From assembly GCA_021234155.1 (NCBI GenBank), contig JAJEKV010000003.1, positions 28,999,166 to 29,063,165 on the forward strand: DNA of 64,000 nt. The letters run 5' to 3'. Below the pieces are notes generated by a model that saw only the letters and a list, made by a program, of their open reading frames with translations, was not told where the DNA came from and did not search any database. The position numbers were made by a program, and so were the translations under genes. The first letter of the stretch is position 1; every line of letters begins with the position of its first letter. This DNA comes from Isoetes taiwanensis (taxonomy: Eukaryota; Streptophyta; Lycopodiopsida; Isoetales; Isoetaceae). Shown here one piece after another: positions 54,880-64,000 of the stretch.

Positions 54880-56919
54880 ATGTGCAAGAGGAAGAAAGCA
54901 TTGTCCCTGTGTTGTTTCCCCCCATTCAATTCCAAGCATTTCGGTTCTGCAGCCTGCGTGATTGCAGAAGAACAAGAAGAATATTGCAGCCAAATTGAAC
55001 GTATCAAGCTTAGTGTCCGACAACGAGCACGCATTGAGACCCGTGACAAGGCCAGACGCTTGGCTTCTAGAAGGAAAATAAAAGAAGACTTGGACATAAC
55101 GAAGCAACAAAATCCTGAAGGGAGTATTAATGCATATGGTTCCTTGTTGCGTCACTGTGGCACAGCAACTGCTTTATTAGAAGGCAGAGTTATCCATGCC
55201 CACATCATCAGAGATGGGCATCATCACGACAGATTCTTAGGAAATCTTCTTATTCAGATGTATGGAAGATGTCTAAACCTAGATGATGCAAAGAATGTTT
55301 TTTATAATATGCACAACTGGAATCAATTTTCATGGAACATTATGCTCACAACATATGGTCATCATCGGCATGTTGATGATGCTCTTAGATTGTATGGTAT
55401 CATGCGGAAATCGAACTTGATGTCAAACGCTGTATCATGGAACGTGATAATCTGGGTTCTCTTGGAAAATGGGCAGGGACAGAAGGCGATACAAGTATTC
55501 AGAGAAATGCAGGCAGAACATATCACCCCAGACAAGGTAACCTTTCTCAATATTCTCAATGCATGTTCAGATCCAACATTTTTTGATGAGGGGAAGCTTA
55601 TCCATGCTCAAATTATTGGCAGTGACTTGCACTCAATAGTTTGTGTTGCAAATTGCCTTATCACCATGTATGGAAAATGTGGAAGAGTTGAAGAATCAGC
55701 AAGGATATTTGATTTGATAGTTGAGAAGGATATAGTGTCTTTCAGTGCCATGATTGCAGCATGTGCAAGCAATGGAAGATGCAAGGATGCATTACAATTA
55801 TTCAAGCAAATAAGGGAAGGAGGATTAAATCCAAATCCAGTTACCTTTGTTAGTGCTCTTGATGCATGTGGCAGCCTAACTGACTTAAAGGAAGGCAAGG
55901 CATTGCATAACCTCATCTCTGAAAGTGGGCTTGAGCTAGACACCATTTTAGGGACGGCTCTTGTAAATATGTATGGAAATAGTGGAAGTGTTGAAGATGC
56001 TCGGCTGGCATTTGAAGCAACACCTAGCAAAGATGTGGTAGCCTGGACTTCTATGATTGCAGCATATACCCAGAATGGGTATGGTGAGGAGGCTCTGCTG
56101 TTGTTTCAACAAATGATGAAGAATGGCGTTGTGCCAAACAAGGTTACTTTTATCAGTTGTTTAGAAGCTTGTACTAATCTGGGAGATGTCGAGGAAGGCA
56201 AAGAGATACATCGATACATTGTCGACATGGGTGTTGAATCTGATATTGCAGTTGCAAATGCACTTCTAAACATGTACGGGAGTTGTGGTAGTTTGAATGA
56301 AGCATGGGGCATTTTTGACAAAATACACATGGAAGATTTGATCCCATGGAATACACTTATTTCCGGATATGCTCAACATGGCCAGGGTAGGGATGGCCTT
56401 CTCTTATTTCAAAAAATGCTGGAAAAAGGATTGATGCCTGATCAGTTCACTTTTGTTAGTTTTCTCTCTGCGTGTAGCCATGCTGGTCTATTAGATGAGG
56501 GTAACCATTATTTTATTTCATTATGTCACATGAATTCTCTTACTCCAACTGTGGAACAATATGGTTGCATGGTCGATCTCCTTGGACGTGCGGCATTGCT
56601 TGGTCCAGCAGAAGACATGATTGATAGCATGCCATTTGACTGTTCTGTCATGCCATGGACATCCTTGCTCAGTGCATGCGGAAGGTACTCAAACGTGGAA
56701 CAGGCAAAACGAGCTGCACAGCATCTTATAAATGTGGATCCTGGGAATCCCACACCTTATGTGTTGCTGAAGAATATCTTTGCAGCAGCTGGCAGGTGGA
56801 GTGATGCAGCGAAGCTGAGGAAAGAAATGGAAGAACACTGCCGTGTAAAACAGCCAAGCAAGAAAAGAGAGAAATTCATTGCAGATATGGAAGTGGAAGA
56901 AAGATATGCAGGACTATAG
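54880..56919 (+). CDS. PLS-class pentatricopeptide repeat protein, E-type ending, no DYW
   Basis: A single 679-codon frame. About 14 PPR units (P, L and S types) run from residue 85 (YGSLLRHCGTATALLEGRVI) to about 600. Typical units are VANCLITMYGKCGRVEESAR, VAWTSMIAAYTQNGYGEEAL and FVSFLSACSHAGLLDEG. An E1-like region follows (LLGRAALLGPAEDMIDSMPF, PWTSLLSACGRYSNVEQAKR, YVLLKNIFAAAGRWSDAAKL). It ends 25 residues later (VKQPSKKREKFIADMEVEER) without the E+ and DYW deaminase domains. Proteins of this class bind single-stranded organellar RNA and usually direct C-to-U editing or processing in chloroplasts or mitochondria; without DYW it would need a partner deaminase. The first 84 residues do not look like a clear transit peptide, and an upstream exon or a later start is possible. 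No internal stops are present. Confidence 0.88.
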   Translation: MCKRKKALSLCCFPPFNSKHFGSAACVIAEEQEEYCSQIERIKLSVRQRARIETRDKARRLASRRKIKEDLDITKQQNPEGSINAYGSLLRHCGTATALLEGRVIHAHIIRDGHHHDRFLGNLLIQMYGRCLNLDDAKNVFYNMHNWNQFSWNIMLTTYGHHRHVDDALRLYGIMRKSNLMSNAVSWNVIIWVLLENGQGQKAIQVFREMQAEHITPDKVTFLNILNACSDPTFFDEGKLIHAQIIGSDLHSIVCVANCLITMYGKCGRVEESARIFDLIVEKDIVSFSAMIAACASNGRCKDALQLFKQIREGGLNPNPVTFVSALDACGSLTDLKEGKALHNLISESGLELDTILGTALVNMYGNSGSVEDARLAFEATPSKDVVAWTSMIAAYTQNGYGEEALLLFQQMMKNGVVPNKVTFISCLEACTNLGDVEEGKEIHRYIVDMGVESDIAVANALLNMYGSCGSLNEAWGIFDKIHMEDLIPWNTLISGYAQHGQGRDGLLLFQKMLEKGLMPDQFTFVSFLSACSHAGLLDEGNHYFISLCHMNSLTPTVEQYGCMVDLLGRAALLGPAEDMIDSMPFDCSVMPWTSLLSACGRYSNVEQAKRAAQHLINVDPGNPTPYVLLKNIFAAAGRWSDAAKLRKEMEEHCRVKQPSKKREKFIADMEVEERYAGL

Positions 56920-56924
56920 TTTGA

Positions 56925-59455
56925 AAGAGATAAATGAATTTCTTATTTGACCAAGTATTATATGGATGCAGTGGGATTAGTAAGTGAAAGAGAAAAGATT
57001 TTGGTCTTTCTATTCCATGTCTTTTCTCTGTCAAAAAAGCAGCTGATATTGCAGGTTGATTCTAGCGTCATTGTGTGGAGATTCTGCAAACAAACGTGCA
57101 CAGGTAACTTTGCTCTTTTTTCAAAATTTCACATCCTTCATTTTTAGTATTTTGTTGCTTTACAGGAATAGCTATGGATTCGTTTGGACAAGTATGTAAG
57201 ATACATCCTGCCTTTCCTGCTATCTCCCTGCTATAAGCACCTTAAACTCAACTGGTTCATCAGAAGTAAATTGTGCAGAGTTCCAACTGTTAAGTGGTTT
57301 CTCAATCTTGTATCTAAGAATTGCAACTTTCTACTTTTTCTATTTCGACTATGTGCCTGGTGTGTTTTGGTGCGCCCTTACAAAACTTTCCGTAAGCATG
57401 CCAAGGTCAAAACAATTGTGTTTGTACATATCTTAGTAAAAGCAGACGAGCATGGAGTTGAACATGCATATGCATAAGGTCAAATAGTCATTAAATAATC
57501 AGATCTGCCATATCAGATGTAGCTCAAATGCGGGTGGTTATATGAATAAATTAGAGTTCCTGGACCTGAAGAGCCCAAGACAAGTAAATACTACCATTGT
57601 TGTGAATTTCAGGGATATAACAGAACCAGCATACTGCTGGGATTTGCAGGTCTAACAAAGGATTTGACATTGGGGAAATATATGTTACGGTTTTCCCATT
57701 TCCAGAGGTAGAATGTTTAGAGCATTTGTGGTTTCCATCAAAAATGTTATTTAGTGGCATTAATGATATTAAAGTGTGAAAATGCTTGTTGAATTTATGT
57801 ATATGATATGAAAATTTGCTAGGGAATATTTATTTGCTGTTTTGTGGCTGTGGCAAAGTCTTAGGCGCTTCTCAGAATTTCCGGTTCAAAAAATAATTTT
57901 TTCGATTTGCTTAAAATATAGTAGGATATACGGCCGATTGAAAAAGAGGCGAATAAATATTTATCCCATTCATTTTGATATAGGTAGGAATCAAAATTTT
58001 GATAGTAATAAAATTTTCCGAACCAAATTTTATTACTAGGATAAGTCTCATCCAAATCTGTAGGTGCCTGTTCATCCTAAAGCTAGAAGGAAAATGTCCT
58101 ATTCATCTCAAATACTTTGCCATATTCATGCCAGGAATAGGAACAAAAGGGATAAACTGAGGAGTATTTCTTCATAAGCATGCTAGTGTGGATGTGGGAA
58201 TTGGCCGGCTTCCCTTCTTTTTTTTTTTCTTTTACTTTAAAATTTCTCCTGGTAAAAGATTGACCTCAAATTTATCATCTGTTAATTTAATATTGCCTTG
58301 GTGAACCTCAACGTGATCTAAATATCTTGCCAATGAGTCCCACAATGTTTTCCTTGTACTTATTTATCACAACATTAGTACATACTTGGTTTCTTTCTCT
58401 ACAAGGTTTTTGAACACTCTAAAATGCCTCTCCTTTCCCTTTGAGACTTCTATGAAATCATATATGACCAATAGGAACTAGTTCCTAGTGGTCAGGTGTC
58501 TCAAGAACTTGACGACAAGTTGGCATGGAATGAAGCAATTACTTGCGATTTGTAGATGGAATTGAATTAAATTGCAGTCATCATATGGTTTCTTATTTCC
58601 GATGCGTATTTGATGTATTTTTTCTACTTCGAATATTAAATTGTGTTCCTAGACGTATTTTTCTTTGGATGGTATGTTGTTAAGTTATCTGCAAAATTAA
58701 CTTACTTTCCCTTAGAGGGATATGACCTATTTTTGCATTGGTGCTCTTGCTATTTAAGTTACTTCACCTTAGAACGATATGACCTATTTTGCATTAATGG
58801 ACTTGTAATTTGGTTCATGTCTTTTTCCTTTTTTAGACCTATTGTTCCAACGTTGTTCCTAGATAGCAACATGTTCTAACATGCACACCAAACATTGAGG
58901 ATATTATACTAATTTGCACAATGGTTATTTTCTTCAAACTCCATGCCATTGTTTATGTTGATCATATGATATCATAGACAAATTTATTAGAGGGCCCATA
59001 TTTGATAGTTGACATATGCCTATGTGATCATCCACCCAAAATTTTGGATTTTAATTCTGCGTTTGATACTTTTGCATTTTATATTTAGTTTTATTTGGAT
59101 ATGAAGTATATATCGTTCGTCACTGCATTGAGTTTTTGTTACATGGGTTTATATTGAAAACATTCTCGTTTGGCCTTGCTAGCAGGATACCACAACATTA
59201 GCTTGTTTGTGACGGTTGCATTTCAAGCATTGGTGGAGTTGCTTTACTAATAATATGTTACTGGGTTTTCATGGTTCAATTTGGATTCAGTTGAAGGGGT
59301 ATTTGGCAATTGCTTACTATACCTTATTACTATGACTGAATCCATCATGGCCCTGCAAACAACCAAATGATCAGTAGCAGATCTTATTGGTATGATGTTC
59401 CCCGTATATCCTAGGTCCACATCACTATACAAATCTACATTAGTAGACTTGTATG
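56925..59455. other. Non-coding stretch downstream of the PPR gene
   Basis: No gene recognised. A hairpin AGTAATAAAATTT..AAATTTTATTACT lies at 58004-58037. Two related words ACTTxxCCTTAGAxxGATATGACCTATTTT occur at 58704 and 58763. Confidence 0.4.
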
Positions 59456-59462
59456 CACCAAG

Positions 59463-60936
59463 TGTGGGGGCATGGCCAAGTTATTTACATTTAGGAGGTG
59501 ACCCATTTCCACATGGCTTCACTCTATAGGTGACCCGCCACATGGGCTCGCCCTATTGGGGCCAAGTGCCCCTGTGAACCCTAACACATAAAAGGCCAAA
59601 CCCCAAACGTAGACCACTTTGGCTCCACCAACTTCTGATCCACCAGCATGTGCCCACAACACCGATTTGAGGATCGTCTTCGATAGCCAAGGTTGCAGTA
59701 GCAGTCCGAAAGCGCAAGCATGCTAGAGATGGAGAAACAGGGAGTCAGAGGCAGCTCGTTAGGAGAAGGTACTTCGAGTAGACTCCAGTTGAGTTGCACA
59801 TTGTGTCCTAGTAGAGCCATTCTAGAACCTATAGTTCTGAGCATGAACCCTAATCAATGAAGCCTAACTATAAGTTAGATGTATGTGATTAGGATCAGTT
59901 GTTATTCTTGTTATTTAACATGTTATGTTGATATATGATGATGGTTGATCTTATGTTTGCACCTCTTGTGTATTGGGAAGGGGGGTAGAGACCTAGTAGC
60001 TATTATTTAGATGATGGTCCTAGTTTAGACCCATTAGTTCCCATTATTATGCGACATGTGCATAGAGCCCACCTGGCTACGGAGGTACTGAGCACCACAC
60101 AACGGGGTCAGTGGCAAAGTGGAGGGAGGACCTTGCTGAGCGCGGCTACTGGGGTCCCATAGCGGACTAGGCTCATAGTTGGTCACTTCGTGTGGGCCGG
60201 GTATGGATCCGACACTTCCTGGGTCAATGGTGTCGCCCTGACTCTCAAGAGTTGCAAGTGTCGGCTTGGCTCTTGTTTTGGGGAGTTCAGTCGGGTATGG
60301 ACGTGTGTCGCCACAATCCTCTAGCCGCCCATGGAGCCACTGCACTCCGGGAGGGGGAGATGCAACCCTTCCTACCTCATCGGACCGGGGAGATGCAAAC
60401 CGGAGTAGTCTCGTTGGGTGATACCATGGGATTACGTCTCCGGTAGGTTACAGTCATGTCAGAGCCTGATTTAGCCTATCTACAAAGTATGCACAGGAGG
60501 GGCGGATGGAGCGGTCAACCCTGCCATTGTCTATTGCCATCCCAAGTCATTGCCATAACTCGGTCTGTTCTATATGGAGCCCCCCAGCCATCAGTCGACT
60601 CCCCTTTGAGTCAGAACCCTGGGTAGGAGCCCCTATTTGATGTATTTGATGCATTTGTTGTATTATTGCATTCGATAACATGGATGGATGGATTATCACT
60701 ACCCTTCGAGGTAGTTTCTTGTTATTATTGCTAGTGCTTATGTTGTATATTTTGCTTCTGCTGATATAGGAACCCATAGAGGACAGGACGGAATGACACC
60801 TCTGTGTCTCTACTCGATAGTCTGGCCACCCTAGATGCGAGTTAGACAGAGGGCCCATACGACGGGTAGCCGTTGGATGGGGAAGGTCCTTCGTTGTATA
60901 CCGCGGGCTGCCGTATATAGCGCAAGGAGCATCACA
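59463..60936 (+). mobile_element. Candidate 5' LTR of an LTR retrotransposon
   Basis: The region ends in ATCACA just before a primer-binding site. A start at TGTGGGGGCATGG (about 59463) would give an LTR of about 1.47 kb, with a TATA-like ACATAAAAGG at 59585. The left boundary is a guess because no second LTR is present in the window. Small frames inside are shadows. Confidence 0.45.
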
Positions 60937-60937
60937 A

Positions 60938-60949
60938 TGGTATCAGAGC
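60938..60949 (+). other. Primer-binding site TGGTATCAGAGC (tRNA-iMet type)
   Basis: TGGTATCAGAGC is the canonical start of the primer-binding site of plant Copia/Gypsy elements, complementary to the 3' end of initiator methionine tRNA. One base separates it from the LTR end. No gag or pol frame follows, so the element is truncated or very decayed. Confidence 0.8.
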
Positions 60950-61189
60950 AATGATCTTGGTTGACCAAGATCAAGCACTGGTCATTCTCCTAAGTAGCTA
61001 ACTGGCCTAGTAGAAAATTTGGGGGTAAAACCCCAATATGAACCTCGAAATTTGGGAGAATGTTTTTCTTCCATCGTTAGAATGTCATTAGCAAGTCAAA
61101 TCTAGTTGTTAGGGTAAGCTAATTTTGAATAGAGAGTCAAAACAAACCTGGTGGTGGTGGAACGCATCTAGATTCAGTATCTTCGGATT

Positions 61190-61354
61190 GATTCTTATCA
61201 TTAGTCTCCTATTCTGGAGTAAGTACATTGTGCTCCAGGCTCGTGCTCCTGTGGCATCTCTGTGTGCTTACACAGTTAGATGAGACATGTAAATTTTGTA
61301 CTTTTTCTCTGATTAATAAACTTCTTGGCTTTCGTCCTTCAAAAAAAAAAAAAA
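61190..61354 (+). mobile_element. Retroposed 3' end with poly(A)
   Basis: TTTCTCTGATTAATAAACTT and a 16-base poly(A) at 61340-61355 form a typical plant LINE 3' terminus: a polyadenylation signal, then an A tract. The coding part is absent. Confidence 0.5.
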
Positions 61355-61359
61355 AACAC

Positions 61360-62570
61360 CTTCTAGTAAATTTGAGCTCAAAGTTATTCATGAGCCCCAT
61401 TTGACAAGTGGAAATTGAACGAAGAATCGCTCAATAGGGTGCGATGATTAATATTTGGCCCAAAACAAATGGGAAAATTTTGAAAGATAGTTAAGTAATT
61501 AGAAAAAGTACTTTAATTAATAACCCTTATTTATAATATTCACACTTACAAAAAGGTGACCGATAAAAATCTCTTGAAAAGTACCCCCAATCCTTAGATC
61601 TTTCAAGATTCTATCCTTGAGCCCTTTCCTATTGTAGAATTCTAGGGAAAATTTTCTAGTCATCATGGAGTAGACCGAATATGCAAGTTTCACTCAAAAG
61701 GTGACCCAGATGGAACGCAGACTCTAGTAGCTCAAATTTACCCAACAACCCCCCTGACACCATGGTGGACCAAACCCTCAATGCTTCTAGAAGTTCCTTA
61801 GGGGAATGGGAGTCGGCATCTTCACAAGAAGAAGTGGCCCAATAGGAGCTAACAGGGAGAGCAAACCAAGGAGGTAGATGAACAAGCACACCAAAGGATA
61901 GAAGGTAAGAAAAGGGGAGGAGGACCTGGCGAGGGCGATAATAGTACGAGAGCGAGAGTAAAAAGTATCCCAACATGAGGAGGAGGCCGAAAAACAAGTG
62001 GCAAGGCTACCAATTCTAGTATGGTCAAAGATGTAGGAATCGACAAAGATTTATGTGATAGGGAAGAACCCCTTCAAGTTGAAGCATGATATCGAGCAGG
62101 AGAAGAAGGAAGCAAGGAGCGTCACAATTGGTCTAAAACCTGCTTGGCCCTTAGCTCTGTATTTTTCTCCTCTGCCCAGTACTGATTTTAGAATTTAGTA
62201 CAGTTGCAAAAAGGTTAGAATACAAACTGCTAACCACTATCATTCGATAATTATCTAGATCTGCCTCATCTCCTGATTTGTGCAGGAATAACTCTATTTA
62301 TGCTCTAAGACGAGGGGAACTGTGACGTCTCCTACTCGTATACAATGCTTCCATCATATCCTATATTATAATGTTGTGTAATGGACCACGCCCTAGATCC
62401 GACGGCTGAGGTTTAATCCCTTTATTCTATGGTTACGATTTGCCAATCTTTCGAACTTAGGGTTGAGAGTTAACGCAACACAGTTTTAGCGCTATTCCTA
62501 CTCCGGCAGGATCAAAGACCAAGGCATGATAGAAACCGACAGCATTATGCTATAGGTTTACCAAGAACGG
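61360..62570. other. Non-coding stretch
   Basis: No gene or element end recognised. Short frames on the minus strand at 61656-62046 are low-complexity. Confidence 0.4.
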
Positions 62571-62575
62571 CCAGC

Positions 62576-62935
62576 ATGATTTCCAAGTTCCGGTCTTGCG
62601 TTTATCCTCTGAGCTCCTGCCGTGGAGGTTCTAGCCGTGGAGGTGGTTATGGCTATGGATCGTCAGCTGCTACTTATGGCTCTGAGCGTAGCTATGGCGA
62701 AAGCTTTAGCTTTGGCAGCGGGCATGTAAGAACCGATGATTGGTATTGTTTGACCGATAGCTCCAACGCTCAAATCTACGCAAGCAGATTAGCGCATACA
62801 AAGATGAGCCTTTGGAGGGTTTGTCAGGGAGTTTATGATAGAAGTCCAGAGTCTGGAGGCACGGGTTTTCGAGGTTATGGGTTTGGATAGTAGTGGAGGC
62901 AGTGCAAGATCGGGATGGACCGCATTTGCACTAGG
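62576..62935 (+). pseudogene. Gly-rich RanBP2-type zinc-finger protein relic
   Basis: The frame begins with a Gly/Ser/Tyr-rich region (CRGGSSRGGGYGYGSSAATY) and then VRTDDWYCLTDSSNAQIYAS. This resembles the RanBP2 finger pattern (D-W-x-C-x-x-x-x-C-x-x-x-N-x-A-S-R). The second cysteine is replaced by serine and the last pair is missing, so zinc could not be bound normally. A frame shift at about 62888 leads to GGSARSGWTAFALG before a GTAACT donor-like site. Intact relatives in plants bind RNA. This is a weak family call. Confidence 0.35.
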
Positions 62936-62939
62936 TAAC

Positions 62940-63395
62940 TTATTCTATAAAGTATATGAACGAGTCATTTTTGCTGCTTATTCATGAAATCTGTTTACTT
63001 CATTTTCTACAACTAAAGCAATTGGTGATTGTTGCAACATGTAGAGGTTATCCTCTTTATGACAATGAGATAGCTGGATGCAGGAACACCATCAAAAGCC
63101 CTGGCTGATCAAGGTAACCCTGCTGGCTTTCAGAAATAGCTAAATGGCTTAGCATCATGGGATTTCGTAGGATTTGAGTAAGAGCAACAAATTTGCAGCA
63201 GATCAATCAAAGTTGCGCTATTACTTGGAGCACCTTTTTCAAATACATAGATAATCTTGCCACATAATTCTCCATCTTAATAATAGTCATGCCTCTACAT
63301 TGGTATGTATGTTACCTTTTTGAATATTGAAAGGGCTATTGCTGCTAAATCATGCTTTCCATTCCAACTAGCATAACTAAAGGCCACAATGATGG
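62940..63395. other. Non-coding stretch
   Basis: Nothing recognised. Confidence 0.4.
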
Positions 63396-63780
63396 ACTTT
63401 CCATATTGTTGCGACTGCGAGCTATGCTGCACCAGAATATCTTCAAACTGGACATCTACTGTAGGCTTACCTTAGGCATCACATGTCTTAGATCTTGGCT
63501 GTAGCTATAACAGATGGTGTCCAGGTCTTTTGCTAAGTATAATGTTGAAGTTTTATGCTAGAAGCATACAGGTTTAGCTGCAGTATATAGATTTAGAGGG
63601 GAACTTCGTGGGGCAACGTGCTGGTTTGTCAATAAAGACCCTGTATTTAGTGGCAGATGCTAGGGCTTTTGGATGCAGCTTAATATTGCAATGATAGTCT
63701 AGAAGAGGATGCCTCAAACTTGGAGATAAGGACTTTAAAAGAATAGGTGAACAAAAGATCTCTGGATCCCAAGCTTCGGC
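63396..63780 (+). pseudogene. Receptor-like cytoplasmic kinase relic
   Basis: FHIVATASYAAPEYLQTGHL at 63399-63458 matches the activation-segment end of plant receptor-like cytoplasmic kinases (Y-A-A-P-E-Y-x-x-T-G-H-L, kinase subdomain VIII). Possible later pieces (LEEDASNLEIRTLKE, DPKLRQPQTVQAHH, 63695-63810) recall the C-lobe DPxLxxxxP segment. Stops and frame changes lie between. The upstream kinase lobe was not found. Confidence 0.45.
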
Positions 63781-63799
63781 AACCACAGACTGTGCAAGC

Positions 63800-64000
63800 G
63801 CATCATAATGCTGAGGTAAAGATCCTTATGCCTAATGCTAAAAACCAATAGAGATGTGAACTTTGTCTAATTGTCATTTAGCGGTGATTGCCTTAAGGAC
63901 AAAAGTAAATCAAGATGGGTGATAGCAAACGCACAAGTTACTCGAACATTTTAGTAACAGTCTTATCTTAAGTTACAAGTGCTGAAAATGTTGTTTCTAC
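63800..64000. other. Unassigned window end
   Basis: No feature supported. Confidence 0.4.

Noticed and set aside
60034-60446. ORFs on both strands near 60.2 kb
   Set aside because: They overlap each other inside the candidate LTR and show no domain.

Overview
The window is nuclear DNA of a land plant, most likely a seed-free lineage such as a fern, lycophyte or bryophyte; the species cannot be fixed from sequence. The evidence is an intron-free PLS-class pentatricopeptide gene, spliced genes with GT-AG introns, a DUF1995/LPA3-like chloroplast protein fragment, a TGGTATCAGAGC primer-binding site of a plant LTR retroelement, and dense LINE and DNA-transposon debris. Several gene types present are rare or absent in flowering plants: a hedgehog-type Hint (Hog) protein, an SLC1/DAACS-like carboxylate transporter, and a ParB-plus-DNA-methyltransferase transposon gene.

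Layout. 1-6.7 kb: a chimeric LINE repeat, a nearly complete DUF7869 transposase-like gene (minus), low-complexity repeats, a LINE 3' end with target-site duplication, and a small ORF framed by five copies of a GC-rich motif. 6.7-12.7 kb: mostly non-coding, plus a minus-strand LINE carrying a 696-bp hAT-type element. 12.7-19 kb: LINE fragments, three exons of an SLC1-like transporter followed by another hAT-type element, then the five-exon Hog gene (17575-18681, minus).

19.1-31.2 kb is a nested insertion stack. An endonuclease-type LINE (minus) is cut between its endonuclease and reverse transcriptase halves by an 8.5-kb inverted-repeat element (21312-29834). That element carries a decayed DUF7869 gene on the plus strand and, on the minus strand, an intron-containing ParB/beta-class DNA methyltransferase gene. 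The ParB gene is itself split by a 322-bp MITE. Two arrays of GTGTATTC(CG)GAATACAC palindromes lie in and upstream of that gene.

31-54 kb: long non-coding stretches, a MULE-like element with 9-bp duplication, a three-exon gene of unknown function (36426-37498, minus), a GC-rich foldback element with a captured ORF, a second MITE copy, a frame-shifted gene exon, the LPA3-like fragment, an LRR pseudogene, a hairpin MITE, and a 5'-truncated plus-strand LINE with a cysteine-rich overlapping ORF. 54.9-56.9 kb: the PPR gene. 57-64 kb: an LTR-retroelement end with primer-binding site, and relics of a RanBP2-type zinc-finger gene and a receptor-like cytoplasmic kinase.

Probable functional host genes are the Hog gene, the PPR gene and the unknown 242-residue gene. 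The rest is mobile or decaying DNA. The two observations most worth pursuing are the secreted Hog protein with an intact autoprocessing signature, and the transposon that couples a ParB-like protein and DNA methyltransferase with palindrome arrays.
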